Program-made: the position numbers and the translations under genes | Source: Colias croceus | Lineage: Eukaryota; Arthropoda; Insecta; Lepidoptera; Pieridae | Assembly (NCBI RefSeq): GCF_905220415.1 | Contig: NC_059558.1 | Location: forward strand, 5,716,501-5,780,500 | Direction: 5' to 3' | DNA length: 64,000 bases | Shown here: piece by piece, positions 1-12,000 of the stretch | How positions within the stretch are numbered: position 1 is the first letter of the stretch | Layout: every line of letters starts with the position of its first letter | The notes under the pieces: model-generated | What the model was told of the DNA's origin: nothing | Seen by the model: only the letters and a program-made list of their open reading frames with translations | Database searches by the model: none

Positions 1-3000
1 AAATGGAATATCGTTTGCTAGTAAATGCTATACAAGAAAGAGTACAGTCTATTCGGCACAAGGGCAGCTTAGTGGCGCCATCTTCACCCGAGGTAATAAG
101 AAATTAATTATTTATCAGTAATAAGATACATCATGCTATAAGAAATTACACGCGAGGCCGGGTTAAATATTAGTTTGAATGTAATAAGACTGTACTGCGA
201 TTCTACACAGCTACCTGATTGATGTAGGTAGTTTATAATAAATCGCAGCTAGTCAACGACTATTAGCAAAGTGAGGGTAGTTGGGTCGAACGTCGTATAA
301 ACAACGTCCGAGACCCTAGGCACGATTCGTACGATATGCGCCACGAGTCAAAGGAAAGCGGTCTTTTATAGCATTCGACAGCTAAGCATGTTCATACAAA
401 CTATTCATCCACAGAAACACTTAATCAAAAGTTACGTCTAACAATACAATAAACAACTACACTAACAATTATTACGCTTGAAAATTGTCTGAAGCAAAAC
501 TCTGCCTACACATTTAGACTCACAATCATGCTTGAAAATTGTCAGAACTAAAACTGCCTACGCATCTGTTAGGCAGAGTTTTTAAATGATCGAAACAATA
601 ATAAACAATCAATACAATACATAAATATAGAATTAAAATTACTAAGTATTGGTTTGTAAAAAAATCGTACTATTGTTTCTTGATTCAGAATAACTCTTAT
701 TGCTTGGTAATAGAAGCCAGTTTTAAATGTAAGTAATTTCGACAGACTCAACTCCGCGCCATATCGTGGTTACAAGGAAATGAAAGGGTGGCAGACTTTT
801 TCATAGAGAACTCAGAAATACATAACTATAATATAAACGATATATTAATATCTAGAGGTATAATTCTATTTCTGAATATACATATAATAATGGTATGAAC
901 TGCACAACAATACGAAGAAGAAGACTAAAGTTTATAAACATCTGTATAAATAAATAAAGTTTGTTATTCTGATAGTTTTACATTGTTTATCTATCTGTCT
1001 CTTTGTTCTAGCCTATTTCATAAACAGCTGAACTGATTTGACTTCATTCAATTCATTCAATGCAAACGATGAATTATTGCACATTACGCTTTCTTACTAA
1101 TCTATACTAATATTATAAAGCTGAAGAGTTTGTTTGTTTGAACGCACTAATCTCGGGAATTACTGGTCCGATTTGAAAAATTCTTTCGTTGTTAGATAGC
1201 CCATTTATCGAGGAAGGCTATATTTTATCACGCTACGGGCAACAGGAGTGGAGCCACGGGGGTGAAACCGCACGGAGCAGCTAGTATAGTATATGTAGTA
1301 AAATGATTTCAGAAAGTACAGGTGATGCGTGTGCAATATACCGTGTTGTATGAATTTTTACCTTAAAAAACCAACTATTTTAGGTGATCAACCCAAAGGT
1401 CTGTACATATTAGTATCAGGGCTATGTGAAGCCTCATACTTACCTCCTGAGGAAGATTTGGACGAAGCAATACCGAATTATGAGTTCCTTACTGATCTCA
1501 AGTTTTCTGAACCTAGCCAAGATTACATAGTGTCGGGAAATGCTATTGGCGTTTTGGGTGTAGGTATAATCAGTAAATTAGAACCACTAGGTGATCTTAC
1601 CTTACTAGTGACACGTGGGCCACGCCCACATCGCACTTCTATTTGTTCTTACTGTTCTGTGATTAGAACCATTTTTATAATTTTTTTAAAGGATAAATAA
1701 TACGATCACGAGGCGGGATTCCAACCCGCGTCTTTTGCTTTACCAGTGCGATGCCTGACCTCTAACGCGGGATTCGAACCTGCGTCTTCTGAACGGGCGA
1801 CGGCCCGACCGCGACGTCTCGACATTGACTATGAAAGCATTTGTATGCTATAAAACTAAATATCATTTAGAACCATTCTTATCATTATCAGGGGGTCACC
1901 ATCATGTCTTAAAGTATTGTTAAATCCAATGTGGAAAAGTGACAGAGCTGTAAAGGCATCATCGTAACCCCCAGATCTTAAGATTGGCGGATCCATAAAT
2001 TTTTGTTGGTGATGTAGATAATAATATGAATTGAAAATTAATTTTATTTTTATGTTCCTCACTTCACTAGTGACTTTTGTAGTGTTGTATCTTCAAATAA
2101 AGAGTGGATAGTTGAAATTTCCAGAATTATTTTTCTTATGAATGTAAGCGTAGATTATAAGGACTAAAATGCTTTAGTCTTTATAATCATTTCTTAAAGT
2201 AAATAGCATTTAATGTGATTCGTTACTGAAGGGTTTATCCGATTTGAAAAATTATTTCAGTGTTAGATAGCCCATTTATCGAGGAAGGCTATAGGCTATA
2301 TGTCGTCACGCTAAGACCAACAGGAGCGAAGCACTGCGTCTAAAACCGCGGAGCACAGCCAATCTATAAAATACTAGGTTTCCGCCCGCGCAGTCAAAGA
2401 AAAACCCGCATAGTTCCCGTTCCCGTGGGATTTCCGGGATTGCGTCATTTTCCCGGGATAAAAAGTAGCCTATGTCCTTTCTCGGGTATCAAAATATCTC
2501 CATACCAAATTTCATGAAAATAGGCATGACGACAGTATCAATAAATACCTAATCGATTTGGCGTTGTTAGGTGAAATGTTATATTAAATAATTTTAAAAT
2601 ACTGCCTTATTTTTTATTTAAAACAATAATATTTTTGATAGAAATTATTTGCATCGCTTATGATGAATGACAAGCTTTCTGGAAAGTATTATTATATTCT
2701 GGAAATGCCATATATATCCATTGTTATATAAATGTACCTATAGAATACAAAATAAAAAATGCAGAAATTTCATTAATTTATTTATTTATTTATTCGAAAA
2801 CTACACAGCTTACAGTTTGACTTAATCTACTTACATCTATGATACAATACACCAATTAATTAATATTTTGTTTAATTAGTGAATCCTGTAAATTAATCAA
2901 ACCACAAGCTATAGTTATAATATCATCAAGAACTTTAACCAAACTTAAGACAAGCATGTGGTTTTAACATGTTGAATTCACGTATCCGTCTTCTCACCCG

Positions 3001-6000
3001 CTCTACATGAATTCTCAAACTAGCTACTTGTTTGGTTTCTTTAGCTTCTGCTTTAGAACTTACATCCAGATGCAACACTCGGTGGCCGTACTAATTGCAC
3101 ACCCATTCTTCTTAAATATACCTCCGCATGCTCAAATCCTCTATCTGCCATGACCCACATATTGGGTTGCAAACATTTTGAAAAGTCAGAAGTTTCAACA
3201 ATGTATGTGTCTGATATTCGGCCTCCATAACCATTAAAAATATAATTTATCAAACCATTAGGTGTACAGTATATAAGGTACTTAATGGTATTGGCTTTCT
3301 TGTAATCAGACCAGGAAAGGGCTTGATTTAAAGCATTTGAAGGTTTCTGTATTTCAATCTCTAAACAGTTGATTATGCAAGTCACATTATTGTATTTATG
3401 TCTAAAAGCCATTGGTAGATTTTTTTAAATCAATTTCTTAACTAATGGAACAATAAAAGGACGCATTACACTTGCTAAAATAGGTATATTTTTCAAAAAA
3501 ATTTTGCTCGGATAAGTTTTATCAATTCCAAAATCATCAGCAAGTTCAAGGAATGAATTATTTAATTTAATCTTTTTTAGACATGGTAAAATATGATTAA
3601 ATTGTATATTTGTCTGTTCTTCAATCAAGTTAACTAAATAAAAACAACTTAAAGGGACACCAATATAGGAACGGGGGTTTTTTCTAATTTTCTTCAAAGT
3701 GCACTCTAAAGCATTAAAATTTTCTCTTCTTTTGTCATCCTCTACCATCTCGCTACAATCCGAAGCAGGGATACAGGTATTGAGGTTTCTTTAGCTTCTG
3801 TATTCAGGTTTCTTTCTTCTGAGGGGGTATAAGAAGCTTCACTATCTGAGTGTTCTATTTTTTTAACTTTTTTACTCAAATAATTACGACTTGACCTTGA
3901 GGGGTTAGTATTAAGACCGTGATGCTTGATTTGAAATGGAGATGTAGAGACAGAATTTTGAAATAGCTTTGATGGTGATGTCATCTGATTTACCAAATTG
4001 ACTTTTGTTTGGTTAGCTTTACTTCTGCATTTTTTGTATCCGTTTACTTGAACTGATTTATCCAACACCCTTGGTGCCAATTGGGGAAGTTCATCGACAT
4101 TCTGCTGAACTGTAAAACAAATATTTTGTTATTTTAATATTATAATTATGACTACAAATACTTAATAAGTACATATGCAACAATAAGAATAATATAGGTA
4201 CGGATAATACCTGAACTAATGGATGCAATTTCTTCAACACTTGATTGTTTTGTACCTATACATTTTTCTTCGAATTCCTTTTTACACTCTTCAAGAATCA
4301 TCATTCTTCGTTTCTTTGCTATATATGGTCGCTCTGTTGTGTCAGATGTTCGTGATTTCCTATCAGATTGACATGTAAACTTATGGGGCATACATCCTGG
4401 TTTCATACGTACTTGTGATACTGATTTCATCACATGATACTGCATATAATTTTCCATATCATTTGGCATCTGAAAGAAAAGGAAATGTTTAGAATTATTG
4501 ATAATAAGAATCATAGCCAATATCAAAACAAACTAATAAACCTATAGCTGCCAAATTTCAATTAATTCACATTATAGAAACATTTTTAGTTTAAAATCTA
4601 TAAGTATATGATAACATACTCACATCAAAGTGATCTTCACAGAAATAAAGTGGCGAATTCGTAACTACATCGTTCGGGTTTCGCCGCGCGAGCTTTAACC
4701 ACTTTTTCCTTATTAATTTCTTGTTTGGAACGTGTACAAATAATTTGTTAGGCGTTTTTATTGATGTGGAAGTACACTGAGGTACCGCACAGCACTTATA
4801 ACATTTGGAATTCATTTTAACGCATGAATTAACTTAATATTTTGTTTAGATTCTTGGACAAGCGTACAGTTAATGACGTATCACGTATTTACTAAAGAGT
4901 GACGTCACGCCGACGCCATGACACCTTCGAGCTGTTTTGGCACAGTTAATAAATATTTAAAAAAAAATGGCTTTTATCTTCGTTAAATTTAAGTATATTA
5001 CCGAAATAAAGGGTTTTTCTTTTTTAGTAAACGTATGTACACACATTATGGAAGAGGATTTCAAAATCTTTCGTCATGCCTATTGGTTCTGTAGTTTAAG
5101 CGTGATTGAGTAACAAACAGACAGACAGAGTTACTTTCGCATTTATAATATTAGTATGGATTGAACTTTTGTATTTTATTCCAGGTATTAACCAATCGTC
5201 CATACAATTACACAGTTCGCTGCGAATCTGCAGTACAAGCTTATTACATCACTATGCAAGTTATCAAAGAGGCGTTTAACTTGGCACCGCATCCTATTAT
5301 GGGGTAAATTCTTATTATCCATATTCGTCCATGTTTTAATATACTAGCTTAGTTAAAGGAAATTTACAAAAAAAGCGCCATCTATCGAAATTTAATAAAT
5401 TTAGTTTGAATAAGATACTCTTTATTTTATTGTTTTGCTTTTATTATTATATTTCCATCATAAAATGGCCCGCCCCTGTTTCGCCCGTGGTACATATACA
5501 GCCTATAGAACTCAGGGATCACATACAATGTACATATCCAACAGTGAAAATATTCTTGAAATCGGTCCAGTAGTTCCGGAGATTAGCGCGATCAAACAAA
5601 CAAAACGATTTTAATTATGTAATACTTAAGATTTATAGTCAGGCGCGGTCCCAGGGGGGTGGTCACGGGGGACATGACCCCCCCCAAAATCGTACTCGAT
5701 AAAATAGAAAAAAATTCTTATACTGTACAATATATAAAAAACTGGTGCAAATCGGAGTCACTCGCACATCTAAAGTTCTGCTTAAACCTGTTTTTAATCC
5801 CTTCCAAATGTTGAAATTTGCGAAAATTTGCAGCTAACGGCTTCCGACTCGCACTTGGCCGGTTTTTTTATAATATATTGTACAGTATAAGAATTTTTTT
5901 CTATTTTATCGAGTACGATTTTCTCAAGTTTTTGCTTATCACTTCTTCTTCACTTGAATACGATATTTGGCGAGTACGGTTGGGGGGGGGGGATTCCATA

Positions 6001-9000
6001 CCTTTCCTGCGTGTCCCCCCCCAAAATGTCAGGCTGGGACCGCGCCTGTTTATAGTATGAGTGTAGATTGAATATTTGTTATTTAATCTCGATAGACTAA
6101 ATTGAATAAATGTGGTTTGATATTTATCTTTCTTTTTACATAATACTAACACTACTTATAAAAAACTATATCTACACTAATATTATAAAGAGGAAAACTT
6201 TGTTTGTTTGTTTGTTTGATTGTAATGAATAGGCTCATAAACTACTGGACCGACTTTAAAAATTCTTTCACCATTCGAAAGCTACATTATCCACGAGTAA
6301 TATAGGATAGGTTTTATCCCGGAAATTCCACGGGAACGGGAACTATGCGAGTTTTTCTTTGAAATCGCGGGCGGAGCCGCCGGCGGAAAGCTAGTTTTTA
6401 GTAAATCAAATAATTTTTAAGGTTAGAATCATCAATGTGGCGTGAAATAGGCATAAAACTATCTCTAATGGTGTTACCAAGTGTCCCAGCGTATCATTCG
6501 TGGTCTTCAGAGAAGATCAGCATGCGGCTTGAACATGCTTTTGTGCCGTGCTTGAAGGCTTTTAAGGTTATTTTTCATTGAAAATAAAAAAGCGTGCGTG
6601 CCAAGCACAGGAAGTTTCAGAAGTAAAACTTCTTTAACAAGATTCGAAGATACCAAAATCGTCGCTACTTCATGACGTGACGGCATTGCCTTGATGCAAC
6701 CTTGAAATTTTACTCTGTCTTAAAGAAGTTTCACTTCAAAAAGGTTTTTTGTCTAGTGGTCGCCCATTGGTCGAAATTCGACACTAGACAAAAGAGTATA
6801 TGTATAAATATATGCGTGTGTGTGTAATGTTTTTTGTTTAGTGATAAACATAACATAGTATAAAACAAAGTCGCTTTCTTTGTCCCTATGTCCCTTTGTA
6901 TGCTTAAATCTTTAAAACTACGTAACGGATTTTGGTGCGGTTTTTTTTTAATAGATAGAGTGATTCAAGAGGAAGGTTTTAGTATATAATTTATTAGGTT
7001 TTAGACAAAGCGGGCGAAGCCGCGGGCGGTAAGCTAGTTTAATATATATATTTATGCATTATTTTTGAAAAAATCTTAGTATTCGTTCATATTCACCTGA
7101 TAAAGAATTTAGGCATTACTTTTCATAAGGTTATTGATAAACTGTCTTGTGATCACGCACACAAGCATCTCAATTTTTCAGTAGCGTGTAATTAAAACAT
7201 AAATAACTAAATCCAACAACAATTTCTGTGAGTTTATTTTAAATGATTGTAAATAATTTAGGGCCTTGATTTTTCAATCCTTGGTTAAAATTTATCCGAA
7301 CATTTTAAAATGTCACCTGTAAACTATATAACTATATACCTACGGACAATTAGAATACATTTTGAAATGATAGTTTAATACGTTATTCGATGAATAAGTT
7401 TTAACCAAGGATTGAAAAATCAGCCCTTAATTAAATACATTTTACTTATAGATATTTGTGGTCAACGAATTAATGGAGGATATAGTTTTATTGGACGGTG
7501 TATGCCAGGATTTAGCTACTAGGGAGTTATTTCAACCCCCTTGCTATATACCGAGGTAAACTAAAATCTACTTTATTGTGATTGGAATATGGTCTATATT
7601 ACATTGTATTTACCCTTTAACTTGAAAAATGATGTAACTCTTTATTTGCGTATATAAAAAGGATTATAAATACCAAAATAAAGAGTTAAGTTTGATAATA
7701 ATTTAAAACTTGATTGAATGCAGAAAAGTTTACTTATAGTTATGTTTTTTATTCGATTTTGTTTCAAAAATAATTCTTTATTAATCTACTAATTATTAGT
7801 TACCTAATCCATTTTTAATCATTGAGATAATATTAATATGGAGCAGACACCACGAACAAAATCTGTGCGCCAAGCGCGGCGGCGCAGGGCGCGCGAATGA
7901 CGGCTAGACAGTCATAGATTATGCGATGTCACTGACTCACCGCTAAAGAGGCGACACTTTGTTTCATTCTGTCTATTTTATTGGGTACCACTCCTTACAA
8001 ATGCACGTTGACTTGAAATTTTCTTTGTACTTACTTAATATTTATTTTAGGTATAAACTGACTTTACTACGCGGGGCTAACAATATCTGGCATATAATAT
8101 AGGATGATGTAAATAGTGACGTCATATGGAATAATTTAATTTTTTTCGTGTTTTAGGTTCAGTCAGGCTATGGGAAGTTTTATTCCTTTCAAATTGAGCC
8201 TTTTTTAGAAAAAAAATAATTTTTCCCTTTCTTCACGGCCCAGACATGGAAACCTTGAATAGAAAAAATATTAATTACTTAACTCTGAACTAGCGGTCCG
8301 CCCCGGCTTCGCCCGTGGCACATATTTCGCAATAAAAAGTAGCCTATGTTCTTTCTCAGGGTCTTAAGATTGTCTGTGCCAAAGGAGAATGCCCATGAAA
8401 GTATGGACCACAGTACAGTGTTGCGTCAATGCCAGAGTGGTTTTGGAGGGTTCTTCGATATTCAAAAGATTTTTACCAATTGATTTTTTTGTGATAAAAA
8501 CAGGGGTTTTCAAGATATTGAGAAAAATGTGAAATAACCTCAAAACTTAAATAACCCCGATTTAGTTAGGTTTATGTGTGATTTAGGTAACATTTTATCG
8601 TCCATTAAGGTTATTTTTCGATTAACATATTTAATCTATGCGTAGAGCTTATGCTTTCAGACAAAGTCTATCTGTTCATCGGCTAGTGTGGGTAGGCACC
8701 AGAAATCTTCCGGGACGGATTTCAAGAAAACCTAAATATATACTTAAAAAATGCCAATTGAGTTTTTATTCGGTTTACATGTTGTTGTTGTTGTTGTTGT
8801 TGTTTGAATCATTTTTTCACTACATATTCGAAGAAAGAAACAAATAAGAAATAACTGGTTACCTACCAAGCTATGTCATAATAATATTTTTTTTATATAT
8901 ACATATTTATATTATTTTACTTCACTATCTTTGTTAAAACAACCTACAGTGTATAAACAATACCTTAAAGAGTGATTTTATGTTAATTGATTTTTTTTGT

Positions 9001-12000
9001 AATTCAATGAAAACAATAATCGATATTAATACATTTAGCTATTTACCATAGTAAATGTAATAAGTTACCGCTTGGTTACCGTGGTAACCGGTAATAGACA
9101 CTAAATCTATAATAACGGATCTAAACAATTACATGTCTTATTAGATTTTACAAAACATTCCCTGTTCAAAATATATTTTCCGATGGTAAGAAGGCCTCTA
9201 AATTGCCGAGATTTTTTTTTATAGTATTGTTGTCTTGATGCATGAGAAAATCCAGTACCGAAAATGGGCATTCTCCTTTCATCAAAATCGGTCCAGTAGT
9301 TTATGAGCCTATTAATTACAATCAAACAAACAAACAAAGTTTTCCTCTTTATAATATTAGTGCAGATAAATAAATAATAATTCAATTATACGTTCAAGTC
9401 AGTAGCTTATACAATATCAATTAAAAACTTGATTAAAATCAATTAACAAAAAAAAAATTGGTGATTGAGTAATTGATTTTCATATTTCATGATGATTTCA
9501 CCTTTTTTCAATTAACAACCAGTCTATGCTTTTTTAAATATGTAAAATTATTATTTTAAACTATAAAAATATACGCCAGCAAATATTACTAACAACACTT
9601 ATTTCATGCCCAATGTCATATCTTAAATTTTTAATCTATGACAAAATGTCGCCCGCCAAAAATTTTGCTCTAACTAAGTTTTAAAAATTATTATCTAGTT
9701 ACTTATTGATGAAAAGTTATTCCTTTGCACTTTTCCGTATTCTTTGTATTATTTGTGCAATATCGTAACACACACGTGTAGGCATATTTGATGCGTTTCA
9801 CTTTAAAACAAATAAAAAATGAGCGTGACGTTCGCGCCAATGAGCGAGCAAGCGACTGAGTGTAGTTACGCCACATGACGTATGTTGAGTGGAACATAAG
9901 TGATGTAGGCGGTATCGTCTCCATATTAATATTATCTCAATGTTTTTAATAGTTTTTTGCAATCGTCAACTATATTCTATATTCAAAGTTTTTTCTAGAA
10001 CCGTCCATAGACTAATATTTCCAAAGTCTTCCCACCTGATAGTCTCTGGTCAATGTCCAGAGACAAAATTGTTGATCGTTCCCGCCAAAGACACGGATGA
10101 GTTGGATATTATGGAGGATGAATTAGATGATTTGCAATGTGAATTGGTAAGTTATTTATTGTGTAGAAACAGTAATAATATATGTAAAATATTATGTTGT
10201 ATATAATTATGTATATGAATATGTTGTGTGTATGAGTTGAACTCCAACTCCAGCTATTCTTTTGATAGATTTCCTTATATTTTAGATGACAATTTGATGC
10301 TGAATACAATACAGTACCTAACATACGTTTTCTTAATTTTTTAATATATATTATAAAAAAAGTTAATTTTGTCGGCAGAGTCTGAAACTTTAACTACATA
10401 CTTATTAAATTTTCTTTTTGCCAGAAAAAACTACAACATAAACCTAATAAACTTTCGCCTCTATAATTAAAGGAATCTCAAAGTTTTTGGATTTTAAAAC
10501 AATTTATTACATCCCAGGTATCCAACGCCTCATCCCGTTGCCTATATCACAAAGTAATCAGGAAATTGTCAACTGAATCTAGAAATAAGAGCGCAATGCG
10601 CGGTCGTAAGCGACGACGTGCTGGGCTCAAACGGGTCAACTATAGGGAGTCCGTGTGGGGGAAACAGATATGTTAGTTGAAAAAATCTGTACTAATATTA
10701 TAAAGCTGAAGTGTTTGTTTGTTTGACCGCGCTAATCTCCGGAACTACTGGTCCGATTTAATTATTTCGGTGTTCCGTGTTAGATAGCCCATTTATCGAG
10801 GAAGACTATAGGCTATATATCATCTCGCTGAGACCAACAGGAGCAGAGCACTGCGGGTAAAAGTAAAACCACGGAGCACAGCTAGTAATATTATATTTAG
10901 TAGTATAATACCTCTCCGCCCGCGTTATCAAAGAAAAACTCGCATAGTTCCCGTTCCCGTGGGATATTCGGGACAAAACCTATCCTACGACCTTCTTCAG
11001 GTCTCAAGCTATATTTTTACCAAATTTTAAGTAAATCCATGCAGTACTTTCTGAGTTTAGTCCGGACATACATACAGACATTGAGGCTTTACGTGTGGAA
11101 ATTAAAAGTATCACGTAATTATTTTCAGCGAATGTCACCATTCCAGTGATGGGCGGATCACAAAGTGACAAAGAGTTTTCTAAATATTTTAAACCTAGTT
11201 TAGATGAAGTGGTAAGTTTAAAAATGTGAATTTATTTGGAGGCAAGCTGTTTCTCCTAAATACAGGTTGCCCAGTAACCTAGCTAGGGAAACATTGGCTT
11301 ATAGTATAAATTATTGTTTTAGTAGCCTTTTTATATTTCTATACTTTTACATGAAGATATAAAATGATATTTCAATATTGAAAAAAAAAAATGTTGTGTG
11401 GTTTTATGAAACCACGGTAAAAGTGAAACTTTTTTTCACACTATAGACATTTAACTAAAAATTATCGTATTTGTACGATAATTATTGTACGTATCGTGCG
11501 TCACGCGACATGCGCTACACAGACCAAAAAGTTTGAGACGATGTTTCACTTTAAAATTACTACCTAGGAAATATTTCGTTTTAATATCTTTTTTATTTTC
11601 CAGCCTGAAAAATTGGAATCACCAAAAGCTACCGGTAAGCGAATTTTATAAGTAAAAAAAGTATGTACTTAGGTAAGTAACTATAGGTATTTATTTTTTA
11701 AGATAAGGTACCTGGGTACTTAATTCCATTTCCTTTCAACAATACGTATTCACACCATCTCACGAATAAATAAATCTTAATATTATAGTTAACTGTACGT
11801 TTATATGACATTTTGGTCATCGTTATAATATTATACTAGCTTACCCGCATAGTTCCCGTTCCCGTAATGTCGTGGGATTTCCGGGATAAAACCTATCCTA
11901 TGTGTTAATCCAAGTTATAAGTCTATATGTGTGCTATATTTCATTGTAATCGGTTCAGTAGTATTTGCGTGAAAGAGTAACAAACACACATCCTCACAAA

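Larger units (their letters stand above)
2374..5160 (-). mobile_element. Lep1-like Helitron split by an ISL2EU-type insertion
   Basis: The left piece 2374-2521 starts CTAG and runs through GGGATTTCCGGG and CTTTCTCGGGTATC. The right piece 5082-5160 continues TTGGTTCTGTAGTTTAAGCG and ends at TTAGTATGGA, the reversed Helitron head. Joined, they match the uninterrupted copies at 33245-33475 and 47344-47597. The right end is only 24 nt before SLC9C exon 5185. Confidence 0.8.
8290..9366 (-). mobile_element. Lep1-like Helitron split by another element
   Basis: The reversed CTAG end at 8290 runs through GTCCGCCCCGGCTTCGCCCG to about 8383. It resumes at 9277 (TTTCATCAAAATCGGTCCAG) and ends at the reversed head near 9366. 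Confidence 0.75.
7820..9942. mobile_element. CATTGAGATAATATT element, long copy
   Basis: Ends CATTGAGATAATATTAATAT (7820) and its inverse (9942), with a perfect 8-bp duplication TTTTTAAT (7812-7819, 9943-9950). A 306-bp relative is at 28932-29237. The interior is swollen by a Helitron (8290-9366). No transposase is recognisable. An 8-bp duplication fits hAT or P. Confidence 0.75.

Noticed and set aside
5818..6060. Open frame containing SLEYDIWRVRLG, which resembles the end of a cyclic-nucleotide-binding domain, in the right SLC9C intron.
   Set aside because: It lies wholly inside a hAT-type element with an 8-bp duplication, lacks an acceptor in the needed phase, and the true exon (LESSMWREIGIKL) is at 6422-6566.
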